In this document: piece after piece, positions 8,105 to 16,207 of the stretch
Numbering within the stretch: position 1 is the stretch's first letter
Layout: each line of letters starts with the position of its first letter
Assembly: GCA_013816245.1 (NCBI GenBank)
Contig: JACDEU010000013.1
Location: forward strand, 1-60,066
Reading direction: 5' to 3'
Origin: Actinomycetota bacterium
GTDB taxonomy: Bacteria; Actinomycetota; Thermoleophilia; Gaiellales; Gaiellaceae
Length of the DNA stretch: 60,066 bases
Notes under the pieces: generated by a model
What the model was told of the DNA's origin: nothing
The model's input: only the letters and a program-made list of their open reading frames with translations
Database searches by the model: none
Translations under genes and position numbers: made by a program

Positions 8105-8673
8105 TCTTCCCAGCGTTCCTGCGGAAGAGCCTCGAGCAATTCGGGCTGCGGCTCCACGGCCGCGGCTTCCGACTGCTGCTCCGGCGTGATCGCCTTCCCG
8201 CAGACGGCACAGAACTTCGCGTCGGCAGCGAGTGCACTGCCGCATTGCGGGCAGCCGACCACCGGCGGAGTCGCTGCCGCCGGCCGGCCGCAGTTGGCGC
8301 AGAAGTGCGATCCCCACACGAGTGGGGCGCCACACTCACACCGCGCGGCCGGCGCCGCGCGTCGCACGGACACGGCCGCAGCAAGCAACGTGTCGAGCTC
8401 CTGCAGTCGCTCGTCCAGTGACACGAGCTCGTCGCAACGCTCGACGATCAAATCCTGGCGGAACTGGTCACGGCGAAACATCTCGAGCATCAGCCCGCCG
8501 AGATCCCGCAGGCGCTCTTCGCGGACCCGCAGCAACGCTCGTCGCTCTTTTCGCAGCTGCCCGGGATGAGGCAGCGTCCGCCGAGGCGGCCCGGCCGGAC
8601 GCGCGCTCGTCTGTGTTCGCTCGTCCTTACGGCGAAAGCGTGCGAGCAGCGATGGCCGCGCCACGCGAATCAA
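8101..8673 (-). CDS. Double zinc-ribbon protein with coiled-coil N-terminus
   Basis: The 190-residue protein has a basic, helical N-terminal half (about residues 35-100, rich in Arg/Glu/Leu, probably coiled coil) and two zinc ribbons. These are CECGAPLVWGSHFCANCG (about 112-129) and CPQCGSALAADAKFCAVCG (about 140-158), each with two CxxC knuckles. An acidic tail follows. It overlaps the next gene by four bases, so the two are co-translated. No enzymatic motif is seen, and a scaffold role is only a guess. Confidence 0.75.
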   Translation of the reverse strand: MIRVARPSLLARFRRKDERTQTSARPAGPPRRTLPHPGQLRKERRALLRVREERLRDLGGLMLEMFRRDQFRQDLIVERCDELVSLDERLQELDTLLAAAVSVRRAAPAARCECGAPLVWGSHFCANCGRPAAATPPVVGCPQCGSALAADAKFCAVCGKAITPEQQSEAAAVEPQPELLEALPQERWEE

Positions 8674-8699
8674 TCTAACAGCGAGCCCTGACGCTCAGG

Positions 8700-8858
8700 C
8701 TACGGCTGGCGCGGCGAGGCGGCCCGGCGCCCGAAACCGGCGCGGAACACCACGAAGAGGATGATCGCGACCGCACCAAGCGCGATCCCGAAGATCCAGC
8801 CTCCGAAGAGCGAGACGACGATCGCAACGACGACGAGAGCGAGGAGGAGTCCGATCAT
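8700..8858 (-). CDS. Small hydrophobic membrane protein (52 residues)
   Basis: ATG 8858 opens a 52-residue frame ending at TAG 8702-8700. The sequence is almost wholly hydrophobic (MIGLLLALVVVAIVVSLFGG, then WIFGIALGAVAIILFVVF) and ends with a basic RRAASPRQP tail. This is a two-helix hairpin with a cytoplasmic positive end. It resembles the many short hydrophobic membrane proteins of actinobacteria. It fills the gap between the aldehyde dehydrogenase and the zinc-ribbon pair on the same strand. Confidence 0.6.
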   Translation of the reverse strand: MIGLLLALVVVAIVVSLFGGWIFGIALGAVAIILFVVFRAGFGRRAASPRQP

Positions 8859-8891
8859 GCGCCCAGCGTTCCCGTCGGTCCGACGGCGAAA

Positions 8892-10316
8892 CTACGAAGG
8901 AAGGTCGATGACGACCAGGCGATCCTCGGTCATCTCGTGGACGGCGTAACGCGGGCCTTCACGTGTGTTGCCCGAATCCTTGACTCCGCCGTACGGCATC
9001 TGGTCCGAGCGGAACGTCGGCGCCTCATTGACCGTGACGCCGCCGAAGTCGAGCTCCTGCGCGGCGCGAAAGGCGGTATCGATGTTGCCCGTGAAGATCC
9101 CCGCCTGGAGCCCGTAGCGCGTGGCGTTCGCAAGCTCGATTGCTTCGTCGATGGAGTCGACGGCGGTGACGGTGCACACGGGGCCGAAGACCTCTTCGCA
9201 AGAGACTTCGTCGTTCCGGCCGGGATTCGCGATCACTGTTGGGCGAATCAAATCGCCGTCCAGGTCGCCTCCGGTCAGGACTTCGCCGCTCGTGGCATTG
9301 ATCCATTCGAGGATGCGCTCGCGGGCGTCCTCGTCGATCACGGGACCCACGTCCGTCTCCTCATCGGCCGGGTCTCCGACTTTCAGCGCGTTCACGAGCG
9401 GGACGAGCGTCTGCACGAACGTGTCGTACGCGTCCCGTTCGACATAGACGCGCTGCACCGAGATGCAGCTCTGGCCCGCGAATGCGAACGCGTTCTGTGC
9501 GACCTTGGTGGCGGCCACCGTCACGTCCGCATCGGCCGCGACGATCACCGGCGTCGCGTTGCCGAGCTCGAGGTTGACGCGCTTCTTCGGCGCACGCTCC
9601 TTGAGCTTCCAGCCGACTCCGCTCGAGCCCGTGAAGGTGATCAGCTTCACACGGTCGTCCTCGACCAGGACGTCTCCGATCTCCGACGCAGGCCCGACCA
9701 GTACGTTCAGCCACCCGGGCGGAAGCCCCGCTTCCTCCTCGAGCTCTGCGAGCAGGAGCGCGGACATCGGCGTCTGGCTTGCCGGCTTCAGCACGACGGC
9801 ACAGCCCGAGGCCAAAGCCGGCGCGATCTTGTGCGCGACGAGATTGAGCGGAAAGTTGAACGGACTGATCGCGCCGACGATCCCGATCGGCCGGCGCAGC
9901 GTGAACGCGAGCTTTCCCTCACCGGCCTGGGCAGCGTCCATCGGCACCATCTCGCCGGCGAGCTTGCGTGCCTCCACTGCCGCGAACGTGTAGGTCGACA
10001 TCGCCCGCGCGGCCTCGACGCGTGCTGCCTTCAGCGGCTTGCCGGCCTCGTCGGAGATGAGACGCGCAACCTCCTCGTGGCGCCGGCCGAGAGCACCCGC
10101 GACGCGAACGAGGATCTCCGCACGCTTGTGCGCGGGAAGCGGCTCCTGCATCGCCCGCTCTGCCGCATCGATCGCGCGGCGCGTTTCGTCAGCGCCCGCT
10201 TTTGCGGCGCGTCCGACGATGTCACCGGAGTAGGGCGAGCGCACGTCGAGCCAATCGCCGGTGTCGATCCACTCACCGCCGACGAGCAGGCGCTTTTCAT
10301 TGGCTGCAGCGACCAC
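8892..10316 (-). CDS. NAD(P)-dependent aldehyde dehydrogenase
   Basis: The 474-residue protein covers the full length of the aldehyde dehydrogenase superfamily and oxidises an aldehyde to the acid. Seen are the cofactor-binding segment (SPFNFPLNLVAHKIAPAL, then VVLKPASQTP), the GSSGVGWKL turn, the general base Glu in NLELGNATP and the catalytic Cys284 in FAGQSCISVQRV. Also present are EEVFGPV and, near the C-terminus, the YGGVKDSGNTREG segment typical of the SSADH/lactaldehyde-type groups. The substrate cannot be fixed. It is divergent from a thiolase gene with only 19 bases between starts, so the two probably share a control region. Confidence 0.9.
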   Translation of the reverse strand: MVAAANEKRLLVGGEWIDTGDWLDVRSPYSGDIVGRAAKAGADETRRAIDAAERAMQEPLPAHKRAEILVRVAGALGRRHEEVARLISDEAGKPLKAARVEAARAMSTYTFAAVEARKLAGEMVPMDAAQAGEGKLAFTLRRPIGIVGAISPFNFPLNLVAHKIAPALASGCAVVLKPASQTPMSALLLAELEEEAGLPPGWLNVLVGPASEIGDVLVEDDRVKLITFTGSSGVGWKLKERAPKKRVNLELGNATPVIVAADADVTVAATKVAQNAFAFAGQSCISVQRVYVERDAYDTFVQTLVPLVNALKVGDPADEETDVGPVIDEDARERILEWINATSGEVLTGGDLDGDLIRPTVIANPGRNDEVSCEEVFGPVCTVTAVDSIDEAIELANATRYGLQAGIFTGNIDTAFRAAQELDFGGVTVNEAPTFRSDQMPYGGVKDSGNTREGPRYAVHEMTEDRLVVIDLPS

Positions 10317-10335
10317 GGAGCTAGTCTAGACCGGC

Positions 10336-11481
10336 ATGCAGGACGCGCTTATCATCGATGCAGTCCGTTCGCCGATCGGCAGGAGAAACGGGTCGCTCGC
10401 ATCGATCCGCGGCGACGAGCTCTGCGGTCAGGTCCTGAATGGCCTCGTCGCGCGCCAGGACCTCGATCCCGCCGCGATCGAGGATGTCCAGCTCGGCTGT
10501 GTCACGCAGATCGGCGAGCAGGGCTGGAATCTCGGACGGATGGTTCCGCTCGTCGCGGGCTGGCCCGAGACCGTGGCGGGGACGACCGTCGATCGACAGT
10601 GCGGCTCGTCGATGCAGACGAACTTCAATGCGGCGGCCGCGATCTGGTCCGGGCAGCTCGACCTCGTCGTCTCCGCCGGCGTCGAGATGATGTCCCGCGT
10701 CCCGATGGGATCGAACGGCGGCGACCTCTCGGACAAGCTGCTTGAGCGCTGGCAGATCGTGCCCCAGGGAATCTCGGCCGAGGTGATCGCCGACGAATGG
10801 GGGCTCTCGCGCGAGGCACTGGACGCTTTCGCGCTCGAATCCCACCGCCGCGCGGCGGCTGCGAGCGACGAGGGGCGCTTCGACAACGAGATCGTCCCGA
10901 TCGACCTGACGAATTCGCACAGGGGCGTCGTCTTCGCCGTCGACGAAACCCCGCGCCGCGATACGTCGCTCGAGGCCCTGGCTGCGCTGAAGCCGGCCTT
11001 CGTGCCTGATGGGAAGGTGACGGCGGGGAGCTCCTCGCAGATCTGCGATGGCGCGGCAGGTGTCCTCGTCGCGAGCGAGCGCACGGCGGCGCGCCTCGGT
11101 CTCGAGCCGCGCGCACGCTTAGTGTCCTTCGGGCTCTCCGGAGTTGATCCGCATCGGATGCTGCACGGAAACCCACAGGCGTGCGATTCGGCTCTCGCGC
11201 GCGCGGGACTAACCTGGGACGACATGTCCGTCATCGAGGTGAACGAGGCGTTTGCATCGGTCGTCTTGCAGTTCGCCCGCGACGCACGACTCGAAGAGCG
11301 CTGGGACGACATCAATCCGAACGGCGGCGGCATCTCGCTCGGTCACCCACTCGGGGCGACAGGTGCACGCATCACCGCGACGCTGCTGAACGAGCTGGAG
11401 CGCCGGAACGAACGGTACGGCATCGCCACGATGTGCATCGGGTTCGGGCAGGCAATCGCCTGCATCGTCGAACGCGTCTAG
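10336..11481 (+). CDS. Acetyl-CoA acyltransferase (thiolase)
   Basis: The 381-residue protein is a complete thiolase, either cleaving 3-ketoacyl-CoA or condensing two acyl-CoAs. The three catalytic residues are visible: nucleophilic Cys89 in DRQCGSSMQ, His337 in GGGISLGHPLGATGAR, and the second Cys367 in ATMCIGFGQA. The VNEAFA block that positions the acyl group is also present. It leads a same-strand run with a methyltransferase and a 3-hydroxyacyl-CoA dehydrogenase, which points to beta-oxidation or butanoate metabolism. The length and GEQGWNLGRM region are ordinary for the degradative (FadA-like) type, but chain-length preference cannot be read from the sequence. Confidence 0.92.
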   Translation: MQDALIIDAVRSPIGRRNGSLASIRGDELCGQVLNGLVARQDLDPAAIEDVQLGCVTQIGEQGWNLGRMVPLVAGWPETVAGTTVDRQCGSSMQTNFNAAAAIWSGQLDLVVSAGVEMMSRVPMGSNGGDLSDKLLERWQIVPQGISAEVIADEWGLSREALDAFALESHRRAAAASDEGRFDNEIVPIDLTNSHRGVVFAVDETPRRDTSLEALAALKPAFVPDGKVTAGSSSQICDGAAGVLVASERTAARLGLEPRARLVSFGLSGVDPHRMLHGNPQACDSALARAGLTWDDMSVIEVNEAFASVVLQFARDARLEERWDDINPNGGGISLGHPLGATGARITATLLNELERRNERYGIATMCIGFGQAIACIVERV

Positions 11482-11510
11482 ACGTTCGTTACTCTCAGCG
11501 CGTGGGGGAG

Positions 11511-12158
11511 ATGGCCGGCCGCGCCGTTGCGCGCGAACCCAAGGAGATCGTCGCTCGCGGTTACGATGCGATCGCTTTGCGGTACGCGGAATGGGCCGGT
11601 CAGATCGACTCGCCCGTGATGGACTGGGTCCGCGATCTGGACAGGCGCCTCGAAGACGGGTCCGACGTGCTCGAGCTCGGCTGCGGACGCGGCGTCCCTG
11701 CGACCCGGGAGCTGGCACGCCGCCATCGCGTCACCGGCGTGGACATCTCGGCCGTGCAGATCGAGCTGGCGCGCCACCACGTTCCGGAGGCGAGCTTCGT
11801 ACATGGCGACGCGATGGAGCTCGAGGTCGCGCCGGCCTCCTTTGATGCGGTGGTTGCGCTCTTCATGTCGGGACACGTTCCGGCCGACGAGCAGCCCGGC
11901 CTGATCGCGCGGATTGCCCTCTGGCTGCGCGACGGCGGTCTCTTTCTCGGGATGTTCAACTCTGGGGAAACCGGGGAGGACGTCGACGACGACTGGCTCG
12001 GTGCGCCGATGTTCTTCGCGTCGCTCGGCGCCGACGCGTACGGACCGCTGCTGCGTGAGTCAGGGCTCGACTTGCTGCGTGACGAGGTGATCGCCCAGAA
12101 CGAGCCCGGGCACGGTGACGTTTCGTTCCGCTGGGTCCTGGCGCGAGCGGACGCGTAG
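11511..12158 (+). CDS. SAM-dependent class I methyltransferase
   Basis: The protein is about 215 residues with a Rossmann-type methyltransferase core. Motif I is VLELGCGRGVPATREL, the acidic residue of motif II is in VTGVDIS, and motif IV is SFDAVVALF. A GYDAIALRYAEWAG lead-in is common in small-molecule methyltransferases (Methyltransf_25/11). ATG 11511 is used; a GTG nine bases upstream in the same frame is an equal candidate. The TAG stop overlaps the GTG of the next gene by one base. The substrate is unknown. Its place between two acyl-CoA enzymes may be only positional. Confidence 0.8.
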   Translation: MAGRAVAREPKEIVARGYDAIALRYAEWAGQIDSPVMDWVRDLDRRLEDGSDVLELGCGRGVPATRELARRHRVTGVDISAVQIELARHHVPEASFVHGDAMELEVAPASFDAVVALFMSGHVPADEQPGLIARIALWLRDGGLFLGMFNSGETGEDVDDDWLGAPMFFASLGADAYGPLLRESGLDLLRDEVIAQNEPGHGDVSFRWVLARADA

Positions 12159-13006
12159 TGGAGATCCGCAAGGTCGGTGTCGTCGGTCTCGGCACGATGG
12201 GGGCCGGCATCGCCCAGATCAGCGTCGAGTCGGGCCTCGAGACGATCGGCCGCGAGGTCGCGCCGGAGCTCGGTGAACGCGGGCGTGCCACGATCGAGCG
12301 CTATCTAGCGCGCGGCGTCGAGAAGGGCCGCCTTTCGGAGGGCGACCGTGACACCGCGCTCGGACGGCTGACGCTCACGACGGACCTGGCCGATCTAGCC
12401 GACTGCGACCTCGTGATCGAGGCGGCGCTCGAAGAGCTCGAGCTCAAGCGGGAGATCTTCGCCGAGCTCGACCGGATCACCCGTCCGGACGCGATCCTCG
12501 CGACGAATACCTCTGCGCTGTCCGTGTCCGAGATCGCCGAGGCGACCGAGCGGCCGCAGCGTGTCGTCGGCATGCACTTTTTCAACCCGGCGCCCGTTCT
12601 TCCGCTCGTGGAGATCGTGCGCGGCCGGGAGAGCTCCGAGGAAGCGGTCGACGCGGCCTATGCCTGGGCGGAGCGTGCGGGCAAGCAGCCGGTGCGTTGC
12701 AACGACACGCCGGGCTTCATCGTGAACCGCATTCTGATCCCGTTGCTGAACGACTGCGTGCGCGTGCTGGACGAAGCGGGGGTCGAGCCAGAGGCGATGG
12801 ACAAGGCCATGACGAACGGCGCCGGCTGGCCGCTGGGCCCGTGCGCATTGATCGATCTGATCGGCATCGACGTCCACGTGTATGCATCGGCTGCGTTGCA
12901 CGGCAAGCTCGGCGAGGAACGAATGGCGCCGCCGGAACGGCTCGTGCGCATGCAGCAAGAGGGAACTCTCGGCCGCAAGTCGGGCCGCGGCTTCTACGAG
13001 TACTAG
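12158..13006 (+). CDS. 3-hydroxybutyryl-CoA / 3-hydroxyacyl-CoA dehydrogenase
   Basis: The 282-residue protein is the NAD(P)-dependent single-domain type that interconverts acetoacetyl-CoA and 3-hydroxybutyryl-CoA. The N-terminal dinucleotide motif is VVGLGTMGAGIAQ (residues about 7-19). The conserved ATNTSALSVSEIA block is present, the catalytic His140 lies in GMHFFNPAPVLPLVEIV, and PGFIVNRILIPLLNDC starts the C-terminal dimerisation domain. The protein ends in the usual GRKSGRGFYEY. GTG 12158 overlaps the previous stop. With the upstream thiolase this gives two consecutive steps of acyl-CoA metabolism. Whether it belongs to synthesis or breakdown cannot be decided here. Confidence 0.92.
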   Translation: MEIRKVGVVGLGTMGAGIAQISVESGLETIGREVAPELGERGRATIERYLARGVEKGRLSEGDRDTALGRLTLTTDLADLADCDLVIEAALEELELKREIFAELDRITRPDAILATNTSALSVSEIAEATERPQRVVGMHFFNPAPVLPLVEIVRGRESSEEAVDAAYAWAERAGKQPVRCNDTPGFIVNRILIPLLNDCVRVLDEAGVEPEAMDKAMTNGAGWPLGPCALIDLIGIDVHVYASAALHGKLGEERMAPPERLVRMQQEGTLGRKSGRGFYEY

Positions 13007-13012
13007 TAGTAG

Positions 13013-13270
13013 TTAGGCCGCGATCCGCTCGGGCAGCTCGACGACGACCTCGGGCAGCTCCGGGTGACGGGCATGCGCTTCGCGCCAGATCGCTTCGGCT
13101 CTTTCGGCCTGGAGCGTCTCGAGAGCGACGGCGTGCATCGTCGCGATGGACGCAAGCTCGACGAGGCGCTCGGCTTCGGCGTGCCGGAGTTGCGACACCA
13201 CGCTGGCGAGCGCGTCGAGACGTGCCACCAAGAGGCGGGACGTGCGTTCGCAACGAGAGAGCTCGGTCAC
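13013..13270 (-). CDS. Small helical protein of unknown function
   Basis: The 85-residue protein starts at ATG 13270 and ends at TAA 13015-13013. It is rich in Ala, Glu, Leu and Arg with heptad-like spacing (LDALASVVSQLRHAEAERLVELASIA), so a coiled coil is likely, and it has a short acidic end. It is convergent with the 3-hydroxyacyl-CoA dehydrogenase gene, six bases apart. No family is recognised. Confidence 0.55.
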   Translation of the reverse strand: MTELSRCERTSRLLVARLDALASVVSQLRHAEAERLVELASIATMHAVALETLQAERAEAIWREAHARHPELPEVVVELPERIAA

Positions 13271-13315
13271 GGCTTGAATCTTCGCGAGGGCGTCGGACGG
13301 TCCTCCTGTCCGAGG

Positions 13316-13350
13316 CGGCCCAGTCTCGTGCCTGGCACGGGACTGGGCCG
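13316..13350. repeat. REP-like palindrome, copy 2
   Basis: This 35-base palindrome has perfect 10-base arms CGGCCCAGTC and GACTGGGCCG and the inner pair CGTGCC/GGCACG. It is the same length and nearly the same sequence as the copy at 6736-6770. It lies in the 89-base gap between two minus-strand genes, and may also act as a terminator or mRNA-end hairpin. Confidence 0.75.
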
Positions 13351-13359
13351 AAAGAGCCC

Positions 13360-14931
13360 CTACGGGGCGGCGAGCCGTGCCCAGACGTTGGCGAGGAGCC
13401 GGTCGACCTCAGGCCGTCCGAGGGAGGCGCCGAAGTTCAGTGCGCCCGCCGCGAAGACCTTCGCTCCCGACGGCGTCTCGTAGTAGGTCATCTCGGCGGA
13501 GCGGCCGTGACCGAGCAGGTCGGGAATGTGCGCCAGCAGCTGGATGCCCCGAGGCGACGCCGCAGTGCGTGCATCGATCTCGATCCCGTAGCGGCCGAAA
13601 AGGCCTCCATCCACAAGACCGGTGCCGTCGAAGGCCCACGGCGCGACGGCGGCGCCGGTAACCGTGTAGCCGGCCTGGCGCTGGCCGTGATCCGACCCGA
13701 CGTACTGCACGCCGACGATGCTCGCCTCGGGCCTGCTGAGCTTTCGCCACAACCCGCGGCGCACGAGCCGTTGGCCCACGCGATCGACACGGCGGTAGAG
13801 ATTGTTCGCTGCGAGAAAGGCGAGGTTTCCCCCGACGTTCCGGTAGCGCGCGATCACGTTGTACGCGTGACGCGTCACGTACTCCTCGTGGCCCGGGAAG
13901 ACGACGAGGTCATAGCGACGCGCGAGCTCGTCGCCGTTCGCAACCGCATCGAGGTCGTCGTCGGAGAGGAAGTCCACGGCCCGGCCGGTCCGGTTGAGCC
14001 ACGCGATGAACTCGAGATCCCAGTCGTGGAAGCGGAAGGGAACGCCGAAGTCGAGGAACGGCCGGCGGAGATCGACGCTCCGATGCCGACCGGTGACGTA
14101 CCACGAGTCGCCCCAGCCGTCGGCGTCCGTGTCCGCGAAGTTGTACGCAGCCCAGGTGTTCGTGGCGAGCACCACTGCGACGCGATGCGTCCCCAGCTGG
14201 CGTGGTCTGACGATGAACGGCGCGTAGCCGACACGTCCGTCCGCCGCACTCGTGCGGACGAAGTACAGGCCACTCGGCCACTCACCGGCGCGAACGACGC
14301 GCAAGAGCGCGGGGCGGTCACGGTGGGCTCGCCAGTCGACGCGGATCGGGCCGGTCATCGCGAGGCTGCTCGTCTTCACGTCCTGCTCGCTCGGACGCCC
14401 CGGCGCCTGGTACGCGAAGACCTGGAGGCGAAGCAAACGTGCATCCGTCGCAAGCCGGAGCTCAGCCGTCTGGCCTGGCGCGTAGCTCCGTTTCGTGAAC
14501 GCGGCGTCGATGCCCTGTACGCGCACCACCGGTGCGCTCTGCCTTCCGCTCGGGCCCGAGCCGCCGTAGATCCGGTTCCCGACGCGAAGCCGCATCACGT
14601 AGGTGCGCGGCTGGGTTCCCCGCGCCGGGCGCCACGTCAGGACCCCTTGTCCGGCGCCGAAGCGCCGAGTCGTTCGCCACACCACGGTGGTCCCGCCCTT
14701 GCCGGCGCGGACCATGTTCGTGGCGACCACCTCGAGCCGCACCCGCGCCGGCCGGGCCAACCGAAAATGCACAGTCGCCGAGTCTCGAAAACCGTCACCG
14801 TTCGGGCTGACCGTTGTCAGCAGCGACCGGTCGCCCGCGAAGGGAACCGAGCCGCTCGACACGTGGAGGCCGAGGAGCGCGGGACCCGGTGTCGCGACGG
14901 CCGCAACGGCGGCCAGCAAGAGGGCGGTCAC
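13360..14931 (-). CDS. Secreted protein with N,N-dimethylformamidase beta-subunit-like domain
   Basis: The 523-residue protein begins with a short hydrophobic segment (TALLLAAVAAVATPGPALLG) that fits a signal peptide or membrane anchor. Beta-rich regions (about residues 25-225) with SPNGDGFRDSATVHF and a GQTAELRL segment look like bacterial Ig-type folds. The C-terminal 280 residues resemble the C-terminal domain of N,N-dimethylformamidase large subunits: AVVLATNTWAAYNFADTDADGWGDSW, DLEFIAWLNRTGRAVDFLSDDD, VVFPGHEEYVT, and NLAFLAANN. Many actinobacteria carry such proteins with no link to dimethylformamide. The catalytic state and substrate are unknown. Confidence 0.7.
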   Translation of the reverse strand: MTALLLAAVAAVATPGPALLGLHVSSGSVPFAGDRSLLTTVSPNGDGFRDSATVHFRLARPARVRLEVVATNMVRAGKGGTTVVWRTTRRFGAGQGVLTWRPARGTQPRTYVMRLRVGNRIYGGSGPSGRQSAPVVRVQGIDAAFTKRSYAPGQTAELRLATDARLLRLQVFAYQAPGRPSEQDVKTSSLAMTGPIRVDWRAHRDRPALLRVVRAGEWPSGLYFVRTSAADGRVGYAPFIVRPRQLGTHRVAVVLATNTWAAYNFADTDADGWGDSWYVTGRHRSVDLRRPFLDFGVPFRFHDWDLEFIAWLNRTGRAVDFLSDDDLDAVANGDELARRYDLVVFPGHEEYVTRHAYNVIARYRNVGGNLAFLAANNLYRRVDRVGQRLVRRGLWRKLSRPEASIVGVQYVGSDHGQRQAGYTVTGAAVAPWAFDGTGLVDGGLFGRYGIEIDARTAASPRGIQLLAHIPDLLGHGRSAEMTYYETPSGAKVFAAGALNFGASLGRPEVDRLLANVWARLAAP

Positions 14932-14996
14932 CGCCTTACAGTTTCCTTACTTTCCAATGATGCACGGCACAATTGAACGGTCGATACTGACTTCTG

Positions 14997-15473
14997 ATGA
15001 GGCGACTCCTCACGTTTGCCATGCTCGTAATGCTGGCTCTCCCGGCGGCATCAGCTGCGCGTACCCACGCGCCGAACGACGGCACGCTATCCGTCAGCGA
15101 CGCTCGGGGGACGATCACGATCAACGGCCGCGGCGCGGTGATCGGCAGCTTCGCGCGCGGATCCGTGACGATCAGCGATCCGATCGACGGCGACGGCACC
15201 GGCCCGGTCGTCACGGGAGACGAGTGGTCGAAGGACCGGAACGACACGACGACGACCTGGGGAGGCACGAAGGTGCGCTTCCGGATGATCGGAGGAACCT
15301 TCAAGATCGTCGTCAGGGGTCGCGGCATCAATCTGTCACTCGTCGGCAAAGGGACGATCATGCTGAACGGCGCAGGCACTGGCGACGACGGGAGCTACGC
15401 CGTCAACGGCAGCGACTACAGCGCCATGCCGGACTTCCCGGCATCGTTTTTCCTGTCGGCAACGAGCCCCTGA
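14997..15473 (+). CDS. Secreted hypothetical protein
   Basis: The 158-residue protein has a clear signal peptide (MRRLLTFAMLVMLALPAASA, with cleavage likely after ASA or SAA). The rest is a Gly/Thr/Asp-rich, beta-strand sequence (GTITINGRGAVIGSF, VRFRMIGGTFKIVVRGRGINLSLVGKG) ending in ASFFLSATSP. No catalytic motif is seen. It lies 11 bases upstream of a response regulator, so it may be part of the same transcript and be an output or sensed partner of that two-component system. This is inference from position only. Confidence 0.7.
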   Translation: MRRLLTFAMLVMLALPAASAARTHAPNDGTLSVSDARGTITINGRGAVIGSFARGSVTISDPIDGDGTGPVVTGDEWSKDRNDTTTTWGGTKVRFRMIGGTFKIVVRGRGINLSLVGKGTIMLNGAGTGDDGSYAVNGSDYSAMPDFPASFFLSATSP

Positions 15474-15483
15474 GAGGTCTCGC

Positions 15484-16188
15484 GTGAGCAGCGCAACGCA
15501 GTCGGTGCTTGTGGTCGAGGACGAAGCGTCGATCGCTTCCTTCGTCTCGCTCTACCTGAAGAACGCGGGCTACGAGGTTCGCACCGCGGCGAATGGCACC
15601 GAGGCGCTCGCGTCGGCACAGAGCGAGCAGCCCTCGCTGATCGTGCTCGACCTGATGCTGCCCGACATCGACGGGATCGAGATCTGCCGACGCATCCGGC
15701 AGAAGTCGGACGTTCCGATCCTGATGCTGACTGCGCGTGACGAGGACGTCGACAAGATCATCGGGCTCGAAGTCGGCGCCGACGACTACATGACGAAGCC
15801 CTTCAATCCGCGTGAGCTCGTCGCACGCGTGAAGTCGATCCTTCGCCGGTCGGGTCCCGACCGCAACGAACGCGAGAGCGCGACGCTGCAGCACGGCGAC
15901 CTCCATATCGACTCCGGACGCCGCGAGGTGAAGGTCGGAGACGACGAGATCCAGCTCGCCCCGAAAGAGTTCGATCTTCTCTGGGAGCTGCTCGACCACC
16001 GCGGGCTCGTGCTGACGCGCGACCAGCTCCTCGAGCGGGTCTGGGGCTATACGTTCGCCGGTGACACCCGCACCGTGGACGTCCACGTGCGCCAGCTGCG
16101 GCGAAAGCTCGGCGAGGCCTCGCCGATCGTCACCGTGTGGGGGGTCGGCTACAAGGTCGGGCCCGCGCGCGATGTGGTCAAGGCCTAG
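15484..16188 (+). CDS. OmpR/PhoB-family response regulator
   Basis: The 234-residue protein has an N-terminal receiver domain with phospho-acceptor Asp56 (VLDLMLPDIDG), the acidic pair in VVEDEAS, and Lys105 in MTKPFNPRELVARV. The C-terminal winged helix (about residues 135-230) shows LAPKEFDLLWELLDHRGLVLTRDQLLERVWGY and TVDVHVRQLRRKLGEA, typical of OmpR/PhoB DNA-binding proteins. GTG 15484 gives the normal start. The cognate kinase follows 19 bases after the stop. Confidence 0.93.
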   Translation: MSSATQSVLVVEDEASIASFVSLYLKNAGYEVRTAANGTEALASAQSEQPSLIVLDLMLPDIDGIEICRRIRQKSDVPILMLTARDEDVDKIIGLEVGADDYMTKPFNPRELVARVKSILRRSGPDRNERESATLQHGDLHIDSGRREVKVGDDEIQLAPKEFDLLWELLDHRGLVLTRDQLLERVWGYTFAGDTRTVDVHVRQLRRKLGEASPIVTVWGVGYKVGPARDVVKA

Positions 16189-16207
16189 CGATACCTTGTA
16201 GGTCCTG

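Noticed and set aside
8937-10745. A 602-residue plus-strand frame opposite the aldehyde dehydrogenase
   Set aside because: It is rich in Arg/Asp/His with no domain, and the opposite strand codes for a complete enzyme.
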